A stretch of DNA of 64,000 bases from Cylindrobasidium torrendii FP15055 ss-10 (taxonomy: Eukaryota; Basidiomycota; Agaricomycetes; Agaricales; Physalacriaceae). Shown in pieces: positions 1 to 11,726 of this stretch (the stretch's first letter is position 1; each line of letters begins with the position of its first letter). Location of the stretch: the NCBI GenBank assembly GCA_000934385.1, contig KN880434.1:1-64000 (forward strand), written 5' to 3'. The notes beneath the pieces are model-generated. The model was given only the letters and a program-made list of their open reading frames with translations. It had not been told where the DNA came from and did no database searches. The position numbers and the translations under genes were made by a program.

Positions 1-373
1 GCCGCTGTCTCTACAGACCTCCCGACACTCCCGACACTGGTACAAACACAGCATAAATTACCCTTGAAGTGTCCCTCTCTTTCACTCAGCCGTTGCGCGC
101 TCAATGCGCCCTGGCAGTAGCAAATCGTGGCGGGTGATAAGTGTAATGTCGGGGGGCCGTCGGGTGGGGCCAAATGGAACAATATTCTTTTGACTTACTT
201 TTCAATTTGATATCCTTGATTTATATTTGACTGCTCTTTGTATTTGTGTGAGAAACACGCACGATTTGGGATATCTGATTTTCCAAATATGTGCTTGGCA
301 GATACGCTCTACTCTAAAGGAGCTAGATGATATTATTATTCTACATGAAATATTGAATACACACATACTTTCA

Positions 374-1375
374 TCATGTTACAAGAATGCCCTCTTGCCT
401 GAGCATAGCTATGATGAGAAACGAAACTCGTTTGTCCCGCTCAATGCCTGTCCAGTCGCTTTTCTGCGGCTTGACGATTTCTTCGTCGCCGTAGACATAA
501 ATATCCTCCGGGTCGTATGGCTTCTCTTTTTCCGTCTCCTTGGCGCGCTTTTCTGCTTCCTGGCGATTCCAGAGCACTTCCTCCCATTGCTCCTGGTGGA
601 TTGATACAATATTGATTTTGGAGTTGGGATCGTTGGGAACGATGGTAGCAATGAAGTCGGTGACAAAGTCGGACGATCCGTCGGCCTTGGGGCTGTAGAT
701 GAAGGGCATCGGGAGGTATTCAGCCTGTCATACCAATCAGTCTTTGCAGAGTCGCGAACGCGAGGACACAAACCTCAATTATGATACCCTTGCCGAGTTC
801 AGGTTTGCCGACACTGCCGACGCGAATAATCCAGTCTGTGCCGACCGCGAACGCATAACCTTCGATGGTCAGGTTTTGACTGCGATCTTCTTTCCTCTGT
901 GAAGACCGCACGGGCGCCCAGCGCGCCTTGACTGTTTGGAAGAGATGCTCAAGAGCACCAGGCGGGCTAAGGGTCATATACGTTTGGCGAAAATGCGTCG
1001 GGGGAGGGTTGTTGGCATTCGGATCAATATCTCGATGCTCAGGTGCACCAGGGTCGTCGAGTAGGGCGTAGACACGGTTGTTCATGGTCACAGTGATTAA
1101 CGAACGCTCCATATAGGCGAATTGGGGGTCGTCAGATTGAGCGAGAGTAGAGCGGTAAGACAGTATCTGAAGGCCCCAGCGCCCCAGAGACTGACCCTGC
1201 TAGAGCATAAGGACGATAGAGAGCTGACTTGAAGCAGTGCTTGCACTATGATTGCGGACAATGTTTTCCATTATAGTATCTAGGGTAGTTGCGGGCGCCT
1301 CGGGCCATCGTGCCAGTCTATAAGATATTGATCACAGGCGCAAATTGTCAAAATAGTCATACCCAGAAAATCCCA
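374..1375 (-). CDS. MED20: Mediator complex subunit 20 (MED20)
   Basis: MED20 is a head-module subunit of the RNA polymerase II Mediator. The 3' half is clear: a segment reading DWIIRVGSVGKPELGKGIIIE joins across a short intron (about 726-774) to AEYLPMPFIYS, the hallmark core of fungal MED20. The rest continues to a stop at 374-376. The start is placed at an ATG at 1375, giving MGFSG, then an intron, then LARWPEAPATTLDTI, which resembles fungal MED20 N-termini. The junction near 1200-1245 is uncertain. A GC-AG intron at 1244-1200 keeps frame and the RNH residues. A GT donor at about 1258 also keeps frame but loses them. The gene is head to head with ORC4, with 119 bp between start codons. 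The family call is strong; the 5' exon model is inference. Confidence 0.8.
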
Positions 1376-1411
1376 TGGTGGCAGTAGTACAAAAGACCCG
1401 AAGAGGTGACG

Positions 1412-1417
1412 ACGCGT
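1412..1417. promoter_or_regulatory. MCB-like element (ACGCGT)
   Basis: A perfect ACGCGT hexamer lies 78 bp upstream of the ORC4 start, inside the 119-bp MED20-ORC4 divergent promoter. In yeasts this MluI cell-cycle box is bound by MBF upstream of replication genes. A role here is inference, because a 6-mer also occurs by chance; another copy lies inside the RPA3 coding region. Confidence 0.35.
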
Positions 1418-1494
1418 GTGTGACGGCATCACGTGCTTCCTGGACCACCAGGTCACGACTCACCACACTTTACTTTGAACGACCATCAGCGACC

Positions 1495-3839
1495 ATGCCG
1501 CCTAAGCGGACGGCAGCAACAACGACTGCTTCGAGATCAACGCGCAATACTATCACGCGCACGGCACCTGCTTCTCCAGCCAAGAAGAAGACAATACCCA
1601 CAAAACCACCGTCGGTCGACCTGGACGAGTCGGAAGATGAAGTTCTTCATAAACCATTCCCGACTCCCAGAAAGAGACGCTCTTCGGACTGCACCGAGCC
1701 CGCACCTAAACGGCAGCGACGGGGTGAGCCTCAAGAGACGCAACCAGAGCCATCGTCTGCGAGGAGAGTAACCAAGATCGCTGTTGCACGCGGAAGGAAG
1801 ATTCCAGAGGATCAGGGAGAAGCCACATATATCAAGAAACGGTCGACGAGAGGTATTCCTACCAAAACAGCCGAACTCAAAGAAGATAAACCCAAACGAG
1901 GTCGGCCGTCAACAAGGAAGCCAGAACCAAAGAAGGCGGGCTCTGAGTCTGACGATCCGTTGCAGTCAAATGCAACTTATGGAACGACAACACGGAAACG
2001 CGTACATTCGTCGCCACCTCTCATAGAGTTGGATGAGGAAGGAGATTCAGAGCTGACTTCACCACCACCGAAACCACCTATCAAGAAGCGTACACGGAAA
2101 CAAGCTCCCTCCCCCATACCAGAATCGGATAATGAGGTATTCACCTCTGAGGCAGAAGCAGAGCGACCACCACAGCCGAATCTGCAAGAATTGTCGCCCG
2201 GTCCTTCGTCATATCTCTCCTCCCCGCCGCTCACGCGCGCACCATCGCCAGCGGTTCGGACAAACTCCGCAGGTGGTAGTCAATTCAATTGGACTCCTCC
2301 AGAGCTCAAGCGCTGCCTCGACCTTCAGAAACACCTCTCTCTGCAAACCTTGGCGCGCCCCCCACACATAGCACTCCCAGACAATGCACCAAACACAACG
2401 ACAGCGTGCCAGCTGACAGCCCTTCTACAAGGAACAATAGAGCGGTGTGAAGGAAACAGCTGCATCTTGCTGGGCTCGCGAGCGAGCGGTAAAACATCGG
2501 TGCGTTACCACCAAATACTTACAGACCCGTGTTCACTAAGATAATCAGGTCGTTGATTCATGTCTCGAATCCTGCACTGTCAAGCCCATCATTATCCGGC
2601 TGTCGGGCTACATTCAACAAACGGACAGACAAGCTATGCGGGAGATTTCTGCGCAGCTTTGTGAACAGACAGGTACCACTTTCCTTCAAGACGATGAGGC
2701 TCAAGAAGCGAACGATGAGCAAGAAACTGACCCGGCCGCGCCAATCTTTGTCGAGCCGCTTACATCTCAACTGCCAAGTCTCATCAGTGTGATACCCACG
2801 CTTGCGCGCCCAACGGTCGTCGTCATTGACGCATTCGACCTATTCACCCTCCATGCGCGACAAGCATTGCTATACTGCCTACTGGATACCGCCCAAAGTA
2901 TACGGGCCGGATCCAGCAAGAGCGGAATGGCCGTCATCGGGCTCACGAGCCGCATTGACACAATCAGCCTGTTGGAGAAACGCGTCAAAAGTCGCTTTTC
3001 GGGACGTGTATTCCGAACAGAGCATTCAGACATAGCAACGCAGTGGACGGATGTGACCCGGGCTGTTTTGTGTCCTAGCTGGGATGGCCCGGACGATGAG
3101 GGATTTCAACATTGGTCGGAAATGTGGAATGAACGCGTGGAGAAGTTCATAGAGGATAGATCGACGAGGGATGCGATATTGGAGACCTATGCAATCTCGA
3201 AGGATGTCAAAGTTTGGATGCGAATACTGGTTTGTGGGGTAGTATGGCCTTTTGCTCACATTCTGATTGCACCCAGACTAGCATTCTGCTAAGATTGGAC
3301 GTCAGCCATGCCTGGCCTACGGTAGCCATGCTCAAGGTGTCGGCCGAGGCGCAGCGGACACGGGAAATAAGACCATCGTTAAACCGTCAGTCTTCTTTGA
3401 ATGTGCTGAACTCACGACTGATGTGAAGGATAGAATTGACTTACGCATCGCTGGCTTTACTGGTCGCCTCAAAGCACGCAGCCAAGTCCGGCTATCCTGT
3501 TGTAACTTTTGAGATGCTGCACGAGTACTTCAGAGAACAGGTCCGCGCTAGCGCTGCTGCTCCTGTACAGTTGGGCGGGGCAGGCATAGGTATCAGAAAT
3601 TGCAGCAGGGGTGTGTTGGCTAGTGTACGTTGACTATTTCCCTATGTTCCTCTTGCTGATTGGCCGCATAGGAATTTGAAAATCTGGTTTCTGCGCGAAT
3701 ATTTGCTCCAGCGGGCAGTACGGTGGGAACACCAAAGGAGTTTGTGAAGTATCGGTGCACAGTGGATCCAGGAGATGTGAAATACGCGATCATGGCAGCG
3801 AATAATGTTCCTTTGAAGAAGTGGTTCGACAAAGGATGA
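1495..3839 (+). CDS. ORC4: Origin recognition complex subunit 4 (ORC4)
   Basis: ORC4 is the AAA+ subunit of the origin recognition complex. The ATG at 1495 is preferred over the in-frame one at 1375 because it opens a typical MPPKR start. Exon 1 (1495-2499) encodes about 335 residues. The first ~270 are basic, Ser/Pro-rich and probably disordered, with an AT-hook-like KRGRPSTRK at about residues 134-142. The Walker A motif GSRASGKTS ends the exon. After a 49-nt intron come VVVIDAFDLFTLH (Walker B region) and the ORC4 signature IGLTSRIDTISLLEKRVKSR. Later exons carry TSILLRLD, then LTYASLALLVASKHA and FEMLHEYFREQVRAS of the winged-helix end, and the last exon ends WFDKG. About five exons; donors and acceptors keep frame throughout. 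Length exceeds typical ORC4 because of the N-terminal tail. Confidence 0.9.
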
Positions 3840-4760
3840 ATTATCGACTGGGTAGCTATTGCATTTGTTGTTCTGTAGATGATTCACGGTCAAGAGAGGA
3901 CAGGCCACTGGTGCCAATCGTCACGTGTTCGCGTATATGATCACCGCGTGGTTGAGTCCAGCATAACCTCGGCGCGCATCCAGGGTCAAATCAAGCTTCG
4001 AGCTTCAAGAGCCACAAGGCTCGTAATTCGGTATGAAATATCTGCCTTCTGAGGTCTGCACAGGCGTGTCCCTGTTTGCCGCCTCTAGCAGCCGGTTTCA
4101 GCGTTCAGCACTCAGCGCTCAGCAGCCAACCATTGGAAACCTCGTAAAGCGGAGAGCATGATGTCTTCTGTGGCTTAGAAGAGCGTAGTGCTTCCTCAAC
4201 GAATGCTCGTGGGGGTCGGCAGAGGCTCCAGAAACCCAGAGTTGCTGAACGCATGAACGCTGAGTCCCCCGTTACTCCTAGAAATCTCTCTTCCTTGGGG
4301 TGAAACAGGCAGCTCTATGCAAGGGTTTTGAGAGCAACTTGAATGGAAGCAGCGCCGATACTTCCGACAGTGATATCAATATGTTTAACATGCTCCGTTT
4401 CCTCATGCAAATGGATGATTGGATCAAGGTGTACAACAGGTATACAGTGCCAGTACAGGCGACGTGCAGTGATGTGCATGGAACTGCCCATGGCTTATCG
4501 AACCCAGTTGGCCATGAGTTCGCCAAAGGTGCAGCTCAGTGTCGTGCTCATGCGGAGAGAAGCACTGCTGCCGCATTATTTGCCGCTTTGGGAATTAGAC
4601 TATAGCACTGTTGCTATGATGCCTGCGTGCGCAAGTGGAGTGTACCATGCATTGATCCCGGGGACCGTGTGTCACTGAGACGTGGAGACTTGTATAAAGG
4701 CAGTCATCCTGGACATCATGACATTAAGCTTCCCCAGCTCTTTCGTAGTCTACTTCAGTC
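3840..4760. other. Intergenic stretch, no supported gene
   Basis: This 0.9-kb interval separates the ORC4 stop from the M35 protease. It contains short open frames, for example 4300-4605, without recognisable domains or good codon texture. It also holds a small tandem repeat at 4098. The right end is the protease promoter. Confidence 0.5.
4098..4125. repeat. Short tandem repeat, 4 x 7 bp
   Basis: Four consecutive 7-bp units of the form TCAGCRN lie in the ORC4-protease intergenic region. No function is apparent. Confidence 0.6.
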
Positions 4761-6028
4761 ATGTTCTCGTCCTCCATGCGCTCTACTTTGATTGCTCTCA
4801 CCGCATCGGCGGTCACTGCTTCAGCATCTGGACTGACGCTTTCGGTGGCTGGTGCGTTCTTTCCAAGCTGTTGCGCCGTTGCTGATTGCTTCCCGACCTC
4901 AGGTTCCGACGCAACTGACGCGTCCAAGTTCGTTGTGTCCGCCAAGCTCACCAACAATGGCAAAGAGACACTTAAGCTGCTGAATGAGCCCAACTCGCTG
5001 CTTTCCAAGTTCGCTACCAACAGCTTCGGGATCTCGAATGCAGCGGGAAAGTCGCCGGCCTTCAACGGTGTGAAGGTCAAGTTCTCTCCAGAGTTGGCCG
5101 CGAAGAGCAACGACGATAGCCTGTTCACCATTATTGAGCCTGGCAAGAGCGTCACCATTGATCACAACCGTGCGCACCATCACACTCCTTACTATCCGCC
5201 TTCTGTCTGACTTGCGGCCCCTTTAGTTGGTTCTGCGTACAACTTCACCTCCACCGGCGAGGACGCGTACACTGTTCAGCCTCGCACGGTCTTCACCCTT
5301 GTCGACGCTGACGGCAAGGTGTCGAGCATCAAGGCCGATGTCGAGGAGGCTGCATCCAAGGTCACTGCCAAACTCTCTGGCGTGCTCTCTGTTGCTCGCA
5401 AGACCGGTCACTCTAAGCGCGCGTACGAGGGTTGCTCCGATGACCAGCAAAGCACTCTCGTTGAAGCTGCGAAGGCTGCCCAAGGCCTGGCAGAGGAGTC
5501 GTCTTCGTATGTCCCTTCCTTCACACCTAAGCTTGTGTATTTAGGAGGCTTTTTACAGCTACCTGACCGACAACACCGCGTCGACAGACCGCTACGCAAG
5601 CTGGTTCGGCGAATACACCGACGACCGTCACTCGACCGTCTCGGAGCACTTCTCCAAGATGCTCGACCATCCATATGCGGACTATACCTTTGACTGCAGC
5701 ACCTGCGATGAGCCGTCAACTTACGCCTACGTCTACCCGGACGAGTCAGTCTCCAGTCATCTCTCCGCAAGGATTATCACTCATATTCTACAGCGACACC
5801 ACCATCTACCTCTGCGAGGTCTTCTGGTCGACCACGACCACCGGAACCGACTCACGCGCGGGTACACTCATCCACGAGTCCTCGCACTTCAACAGCATTG
5901 GCGGCACTGATGACCACGTATATGGTCAAGACGGCGCCGGTGACCTCGCATCCAGCGACCCCGACACGGCCATTGACAATGCGGACAACCACGAATATTT
6001 CGCGGAAAACACTCCCGCCCAGGATTAG
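4761..6028 (+). CDS. Secreted M35 metalloprotease (peptidyl-Lys endopeptidase type)
   Basis: This is an extracellular zinc endopeptidase of the deuterolysin/peptidyl-Lys metallopeptidase family. The N-terminus has a signal peptide (MFSSSMRSTLIALTASAVTA). A propeptide with the usual ASKFVVSAKLTNNG core follows. A Lys-Arg site before AYEGCSDDQQ probably marks the start of the mature enzyme, as in Grifola-type enzymes. The catalytic region has HESSH (HExxH) and GTDDHVYGQ, matching the GTxD third-ligand motif of this clan. Cysteines in the mature part (YEGC, FDCSTC, YLCEVFW) match family disulfides. Five exons with introns near 4852-4902, 5172-5226, 5508-5560 and 5741-5791 restore one frame. Length is normal. 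It probably serves protein degradation for nutrition. Confidence 0.9.
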
Positions 6029-6679
6029 AGGACATCAATAGGATTTGTGTAACTTATTGTGTATACCACGCATGGCTTGTATGACTAACTATTATTGAAT
6101 GTGGCTTGATTGGTGCAATGAAGATGAGACTAGTACGAGGAAACCCACTTGTGTGTCCTGTTGAGTGTAAAATCCCCCTGGCTCTCTCGGCCACTACAAG
6201 AGAACACGGCGGTACTGCTGGTCAGGAAAAGGTGCATTCAGTCAGAATCTAGTACCCACCATTGGCTCGAATGGTGTGCCAATCTGTGCCCTTTATTGCT
6301 TCTGCAGATGAGTTGAGGCGGAACGCTGATTTCGAGACATTCGTATTTGTGTTCATCGTCTCCCATCATCAACGGTAGATGGCCCTCATGCAAATCGTGC
6401 CGGTGCCGAGTGCAACCAGATGCAGAGTCCGTGTATGAGTGGCAATCAGAAGTGATCGCCTCCAGCAGTTGTAGATTTGAATGTTGCCTCGAGGATATTT
6501 AATACCAGAACACATCTTTGTGATTGAAACAAAGTGCTGTGTTGGCTATGCAGAAAAAAAAGGGATTACACGAATACAGATCTTGTCATTATTACATTTA
6601 GGAGCATGGTGCTACATGCCTTGAGCGCTTCGATGGAAATAGTATGCTTGCGAGCGTACCTGCTTTACGAGGTGGTGGG
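6029..6679. other. Intergenic, convergent 3' ends
   Basis: This stretch lies between the stop of the M35 gene and the stop of the gene on the other strand. No coding exon or RNA gene was recognised; it presumably holds two 3' UTRs. Confidence 0.5.
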
Positions 6680-7308
6680 CTACTCAAAATCGTCGGGACC
6701 GGTCTGGAACGAGCCTGACTGAAGACTCCAGTCCTCCTCGTCTTCCCTGACTTCTGCGATAGCCGTGGATTTCTTCGAGGGGACAGCGACCGCCGCAGCT
6801 GAAGGCCCGAATGCAGCAGGTAGAGATTGTGTCTTCGAGAAGGTCGACCTCTTTAATGGCTTTATAGGTCTATCATCAAGATGCAAATCGTCGAATGCCC
6901 GTGTATTAGGAGATTCAGGGATGTCTTCGAGTGAATCGTCGATGCGGTGCTTGTGCGATGGAGTAGACGCAGATTTGAGGTTAGAATTGCTGTAAACATC
7001 GGCGAGCACGTCGCTGGAAGACGTGAAAAGATCTCCAGTCGACTGGGTGCGCGCGCCAGGTCCATGAGTACGTGAATACCGGTTGGTGGCATATCCCTCC
7101 GTGACATCTGCAAACCATTTCAGACTGAAAATCATTACTTTGAAAGAGTATAAGGCCAACTCTTTCTCACGCGCGCACCAACGCTCTTGAGCCGGGCAGC
7201 AACATCGGGGTCCGTCGCAGGGGAGTAGGTCGTGAATGCGTTGCTGGCATCGTTCGACTCGCGAAGATGTCTGGTGAGCGCGCGTTTGGCGTGATCACTG
7301 TCGGCCAT
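6680..7308 (-). CDS. Small protein with ribonucleotide-reductase-inhibitor motif (Spd1/Dif1-like)
   Basis: This is a two-exon gene of about 180 residues. Exon 1 starts MADSDHAKRAL and ends in SVGARVRK; a 59-nt intron with a phase-1 GT donor joins it to VTEGYATNRYSR. The spliced core GARVRKNVTEGYA resembles the short conserved motif of fungal Spd1/Dif1-type proteins. Those proteins restrain ribonucleotide reductase or import its small subunit into the nucleus. The remainder is polar and probably disordered, with repeated Ser/Thr and a C-terminal acidic, Trp-containing tail (EDEEDWSLQSGSF). Such small acidic tails mediate RNR contact in related inhibitors, but that is inference here. The family assignment rests on one short motif and is moderate. 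Confidence 0.55.
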
Positions 7309-8102
7309 GATGGTCTTTGGTCGGATTTTAGGTCGCTATGTGACTGGCGTGACGGGCCAGGGATCAATTCCAGGCTCATTCCAGAAACGTTGTCCCGCCA
7401 TGTCAGATATTCCATATAAGTACCCCGCTAGTATCTGCCATATATTAACTGTGCCTTCTCCCTCGTTCAAGCCGCACATGTCAGTAGTAGAAAATGCCCA
7501 TAACGGCATAGAACGTTGTCGACAATGGTCTCGAGATGGAAGTGACAAATTCTTAAACTTAGCAATTCGTTGAACTATCACTACCATGATCTATGTAGCA
7601 TCTGTTTCTCCTAGTAGTCAACCTTCAACGAACAACCTTTGCAATCCGTCTCGATGGCTATCACTTCATGTTCACACTGGCTCTAGCTTAGCTCATATGT
7701 GGCTCTCCGTGGAAGTAAAAGATGCCTGCGGTGAAGTATATAAATAAGGCGGAAAATGCGCATATACGACGAAGCGGGCACAAACGATGGACACAGGATC
7801 TCACGGATGTCAAAGCTGGGCATTGTTGCCCAACATATTATTCATGCCAACAAGCGTCTCACAGAAAAACACCGTCGCCGTCTTTTCAAACCCCACATAC
7901 TTACTATAAGAATACTTTGTAGCACGCTATGTAGTAATGTATAGACACGATTTCGCAGGTCAGCCATAAACGGATGTGTGGCCAACACGCTACTCGCCGG
8001 CGGCACACGGCCATGCTAGGCCGGACCCGAGTTGCACAGTTCCAACGACGCTCAGCGTCCGTTTGGACATTCGTCGTTGACCATCAGTGGACACGCCGAC
8101 GG
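7309..8102. other. Intergenic, divergent promoters, no supported gene
   Basis: This 0.8-kb region separates the small RNR-inhibitor-like gene from the kelch gene on the opposite strand. Short frames (7307-7573, 7722-7922) show no family features. Confidence 0.5.
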
Positions 8103-11100
8103 ATGGATTTCTTTTTCTCTTTCTTTCTTGTCTATGTTTTATCATTCATCACCTTCTCTGGCGCCGACCCCATCGCGACATCCATAACAGTCCCACCACT
8201 CCAATGGCTGAATCTCACGGGTCTTCTGTCGGGAAATGCAGCGCCGCCTCCATTGAAGAATGCGGCAATAGGATACCATGATGATAGGTGCGTCCTCCAT
8301 TCCTCACAAAGCCGTCTTGGCTCACTGGACACAGCCGGACGTTGATTGTCTTTGGTGGTGAGAGCGCTGCTGGAGTACCACAGGGCTCAACATATCTGTC
8401 AGTTCCAATCACCATCCAACACTTCAATTTGACCAAATTCCACTCCTGCCCCCAGTCTCAACCTCGACGAGCTGACATGGTCTGTGCCCTCCGGAACCTC
8501 CACCGACACGCCCTCCGCACGCTCCCTCGCCGTCGCAGGATGTGACTTTGCAGCTAGCAAGTACGGGCACTACTTCACTTTGAGCTTTCCTGGGATCTGA
8601 TGCTGCACAATTCAGTCGCAATGGATTCGTTGTTATTGGCGGCAAAGGATCAAACGGCCAAGCACTATCAGATATATGGGTGTGTCTGAACAGTTTACAT
8701 TCTCAGGGCGTCTTCTCAATCATTTCTGGGTAGGAATTTGACTTTACAAGTCAGTTCTGGGGCCGTGTCAGCGTTTCTGCCGGTGGGCCAGGCGCACGCT
8801 GGGGTTCTGTAGGCGGCATTGACATTACCACATCCCCCATCCAGGACCCTGTCGTCCCCGGACCGAACAACACACTGTATCTTATCGGCGGCACGGACGG
8901 GAATCAAGCATTCTCCCTGTCCGATGTCTGGCGCTTCAACATATCGGGCACGCTTTCGTCAAACCTACCCGACGCAGCTTCCGGAAGCTGGGACCGAATG
9001 CACATCGGGGACCTGCCGGCTCGTACAGACGGCGGCGGGGCCGTCATTGGCTCTACTGTGATCAACGTCGGTGGTTGCTCCTCGTCGCCCGCGGACAACA
9101 AGTGCGAACAGCAGGATTCATACGTACTGTCGACCTCACGTCAAACATCTCTGAGCCCTCAAGGCTGTCCCATTCCTCGGACTCTACCAGCCGTCACACC
9201 CAACCTAAACAGATTTGCCCAAAGTTTCTCCTCGCAAGTATTCATGTTACTGGGTACTTTCGATGACACAATTTGGGTGGACGATGGCTATTTGGACAAG
9301 GGTGAAGTTGTATGCCCAACGCCTTGTTACATCCTGCCCAGGCTTATGAATTGTAGGATATTCTGGATATTGATACCGGACAATGGAGTCGCGTGGTGTG
9401 CTCCGGCGATCCTGGTACGCCTGCCCATGTTCGTGGTGGTTTATGCTAAACGCAGCACCCAGGCAATGATGGCACCGAGAGGTTCCCTAGCGCGCGCAGC
9501 GGTGCAGCGACCGTCTCCTTTACAGAGGGTCTCGTAGGATCATCAAGAAGTGGGAAATCGGACACAATTGTACGTTTGTCTGGCTCGAATGTGCAGCGGT
9601 CGGTTTGATTACTTGCAGGTATTCGGAGGACAAGACGCCTCTGGAACATATCTCAACGAGCTCTGGGTCCTACGAGCGTACGACGGCTCGATAACTACGT
9701 CAAATTCGCAATGGAGCGGCTATGGCTCAGGCGCGCTTGAATCCGGCGTCAACGCGGATGGGACTCATGTCTCCGTCCAAATACTTGACGTGTGCGCCAA
9801 AGCTGTCGATTCAAGCCAAACAACATCGTCGGGCACAACATCGGGGTCCACTCCGACAGGGTCTGCTTCGCCGACATCTTCTAGCCTTCCCGACAACCAG
9901 GATGTATATGACACATCTTTCTACCACAAGCTCTTTGCGCCTCTGTCTCTGGTTCTCTTCCTTCCTGCTATCGTCTTTTTCAGACTATCTGCACCTGTTT
10001 ACACCGGTCAACAAATGTCGCAACGGCCCATGATATCTTTGTATGCCGCAGGACTACTCGCTACCGTTGCTTATGGGCTAGGCGTTGCTGGCTTGGCCCT
10101 TTCCTTTACCTCGGTCACCGAAACTGTACAGCCATCGTTTTCTAAACGGGCAATATCATCAAAAATTCTCCAGACAACGCACGGCAGGGTTGGACTGGCG
10201 TTCTGGGTTGGGCTTTATGCAGTAGTGCCAGTATGCTACGCGATATTAATGCTGACCCGACATGGATTGCATCGAACACGGAGTTTTGCGTCAAGCCCCC
10301 ACAATAATGCCACAATTTCACCTGAAAAGCCGGGCTCATCGTCACCGTTGCCGATGTCGAACGACACGGATGGCGAGGAACTTTCTGGACGGTCGACACC
10401 ACGCGGCCGTACGTCTTCGCTCGGAACGACTGCAATGCTTCGCCCAAACCATGGCGAGGCAACACCGTCGACCGAATCGCTTGGCTCTGCTCCCGTTCGC
10501 AGTTTTGAGGTTGTAAACCGACCTCCGCATCGCCGGAAGGCAAGTGCAGCGGCCCCCATCATGGAGGCTTCACGTCGTGCCCAGCGCGACCTCGCTCAAA
10601 TCAGTTGGATGCACCGAAGACGCAGCCTCAACGCCGTTGTAAGTTCATATTGGCATACTCGGTATAAAAAATCCCATTTTGTTTTCTAGGATGAACTGGA
10701 CTATGCCATAACACAAGTGATACGGCAGCAGCAAGCCAATGCTAATGCGTCGCCTCCCCCTGCCTCGGCCGTTTCTTTCCCTCCGTGGACCGACATCCTG
10801 GTTCGATTCCTGCTGCACTTCTTTTTGCTTGGACTCTGCGTTATCGCACTTGTCGCGCTGTGGCACCGTGGGCCGCGTGCGACGTTTGGGGTCTTCCTGG
10901 CATGGGTGTTTGTCGTCTACATCGTCATTCTGGGGCTCTCGGTCTCCGGACGCCCACCCTTTTCAGTAATATCCATCTGCGTCGAACGTGTGCGCGCGCA
11001 CAGAGAGACTGCAACACCTGATACCGAGCTCCAAGATACCCACTCAGGCCCATATCTCCACGGACAATCCCATCGAGTTGCTTCGACGGACCGCCAAGAC

Positions 11101-11271
11101 GCCGTTTCCTCTGGGCATGGTGTGTACAGTGACGAGGGCGAGGGGAGTGAAGATGACGAGGATGAAGACTCCCGACAGCATAGGATAGAGCAGGAGATGG
11201 ATCGGAGGGATGTAGCATTGGTCACTGTACCCAAGCGCAAGTTATGGATTACGAACCCTTCTCGCGACTGA
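8103..11271 (+). CDS. Kelch beta-propeller membrane protein with five predicted spans
   Basis: Start at ATG 8103, opening with a hydrophobic signal sequence (MDFFFSFFLVYVLSF). After splicing of about seven short introns the ectodomain shows repeated kelch blades: LIVFGGES, FVVIGGKGSNGQALSDIW, LYLIGGTDG...LSDVW, INVGGCSSS and VFGGQDASGTYLNELW. A Ser/Thr/Gly linker leads to hydrophobic segments beginning LFAPLSLVLFLPAIVFF, MISLYAAGLLATVAYG and VGLAFWVGLYAVVPVC. After a basic, Ser-rich loop come ILVRFLLHFFLLGLCV and GVFLAWVFVVYIVIL. The C-terminal tail is acidic. About 900 residues in all. The blades suggest ligand or cell-wall contact and the topology a surface sensor, but I do not recognise a named family and propose no reaction. 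Confidence 0.75.
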
Positions 11272-11726
11272 TATGATATGTATAGCTCTCGTTTTTGTCG
11301 TGCATTGTTGTCACTAGTAGCTGTAGGACTGCCGTGTTTTTAATAATATCTCTTACATAGGACTTTTTTTTTACCAACCAGGAAAGCTACGTGATTTCGA
11401 TGAAGGACAGCTCTGTTGTGGCGAATTGCTGGGTGATTACGGTTAAATAGACTCAAATGTCCGATGGTCCGAGCAGGACCCGTGGTCGACGATCTATTGA
11501 TGAGTGGCACAAGAAAGTTACGATTATGGTAATGATGTTGATTGGCCCTGTTGAACTATGTATGCCATTTCCTGTGCTATGCAGTGCGAACTTGGTGTTA
11601 GTGCCAAGCAGAAAAAACGACTGTGCATGAGGAATAAAGAAGGCGTGCGCGTAGATAATATCGGGAGTGCTTGAGCAGGCGTTGAACTGAGGTTGATAAG
11701 CTGCGCCTTCCAGTACTATAGTAGGC

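Noticed and set aside
227..604. 125-residue forward open frame
   Set aside because: Lies antisense to the last MED20 exon; sequence is hydrophobic and Cys/Leu-rich with no domain, as expected for a shadow frame.
1375..1494. In-frame 40-residue N-terminal extension of ORC4
   Set aside because: It would overlap the MED20 start and the shared promoter; the ATG at 1495 gives a normal MPPKR start.
4300..4678. Open frames in the ORC4-protease gap
   Set aside because: No recognisable motif, no supporting splice pattern, and two frames of equal length overlap.
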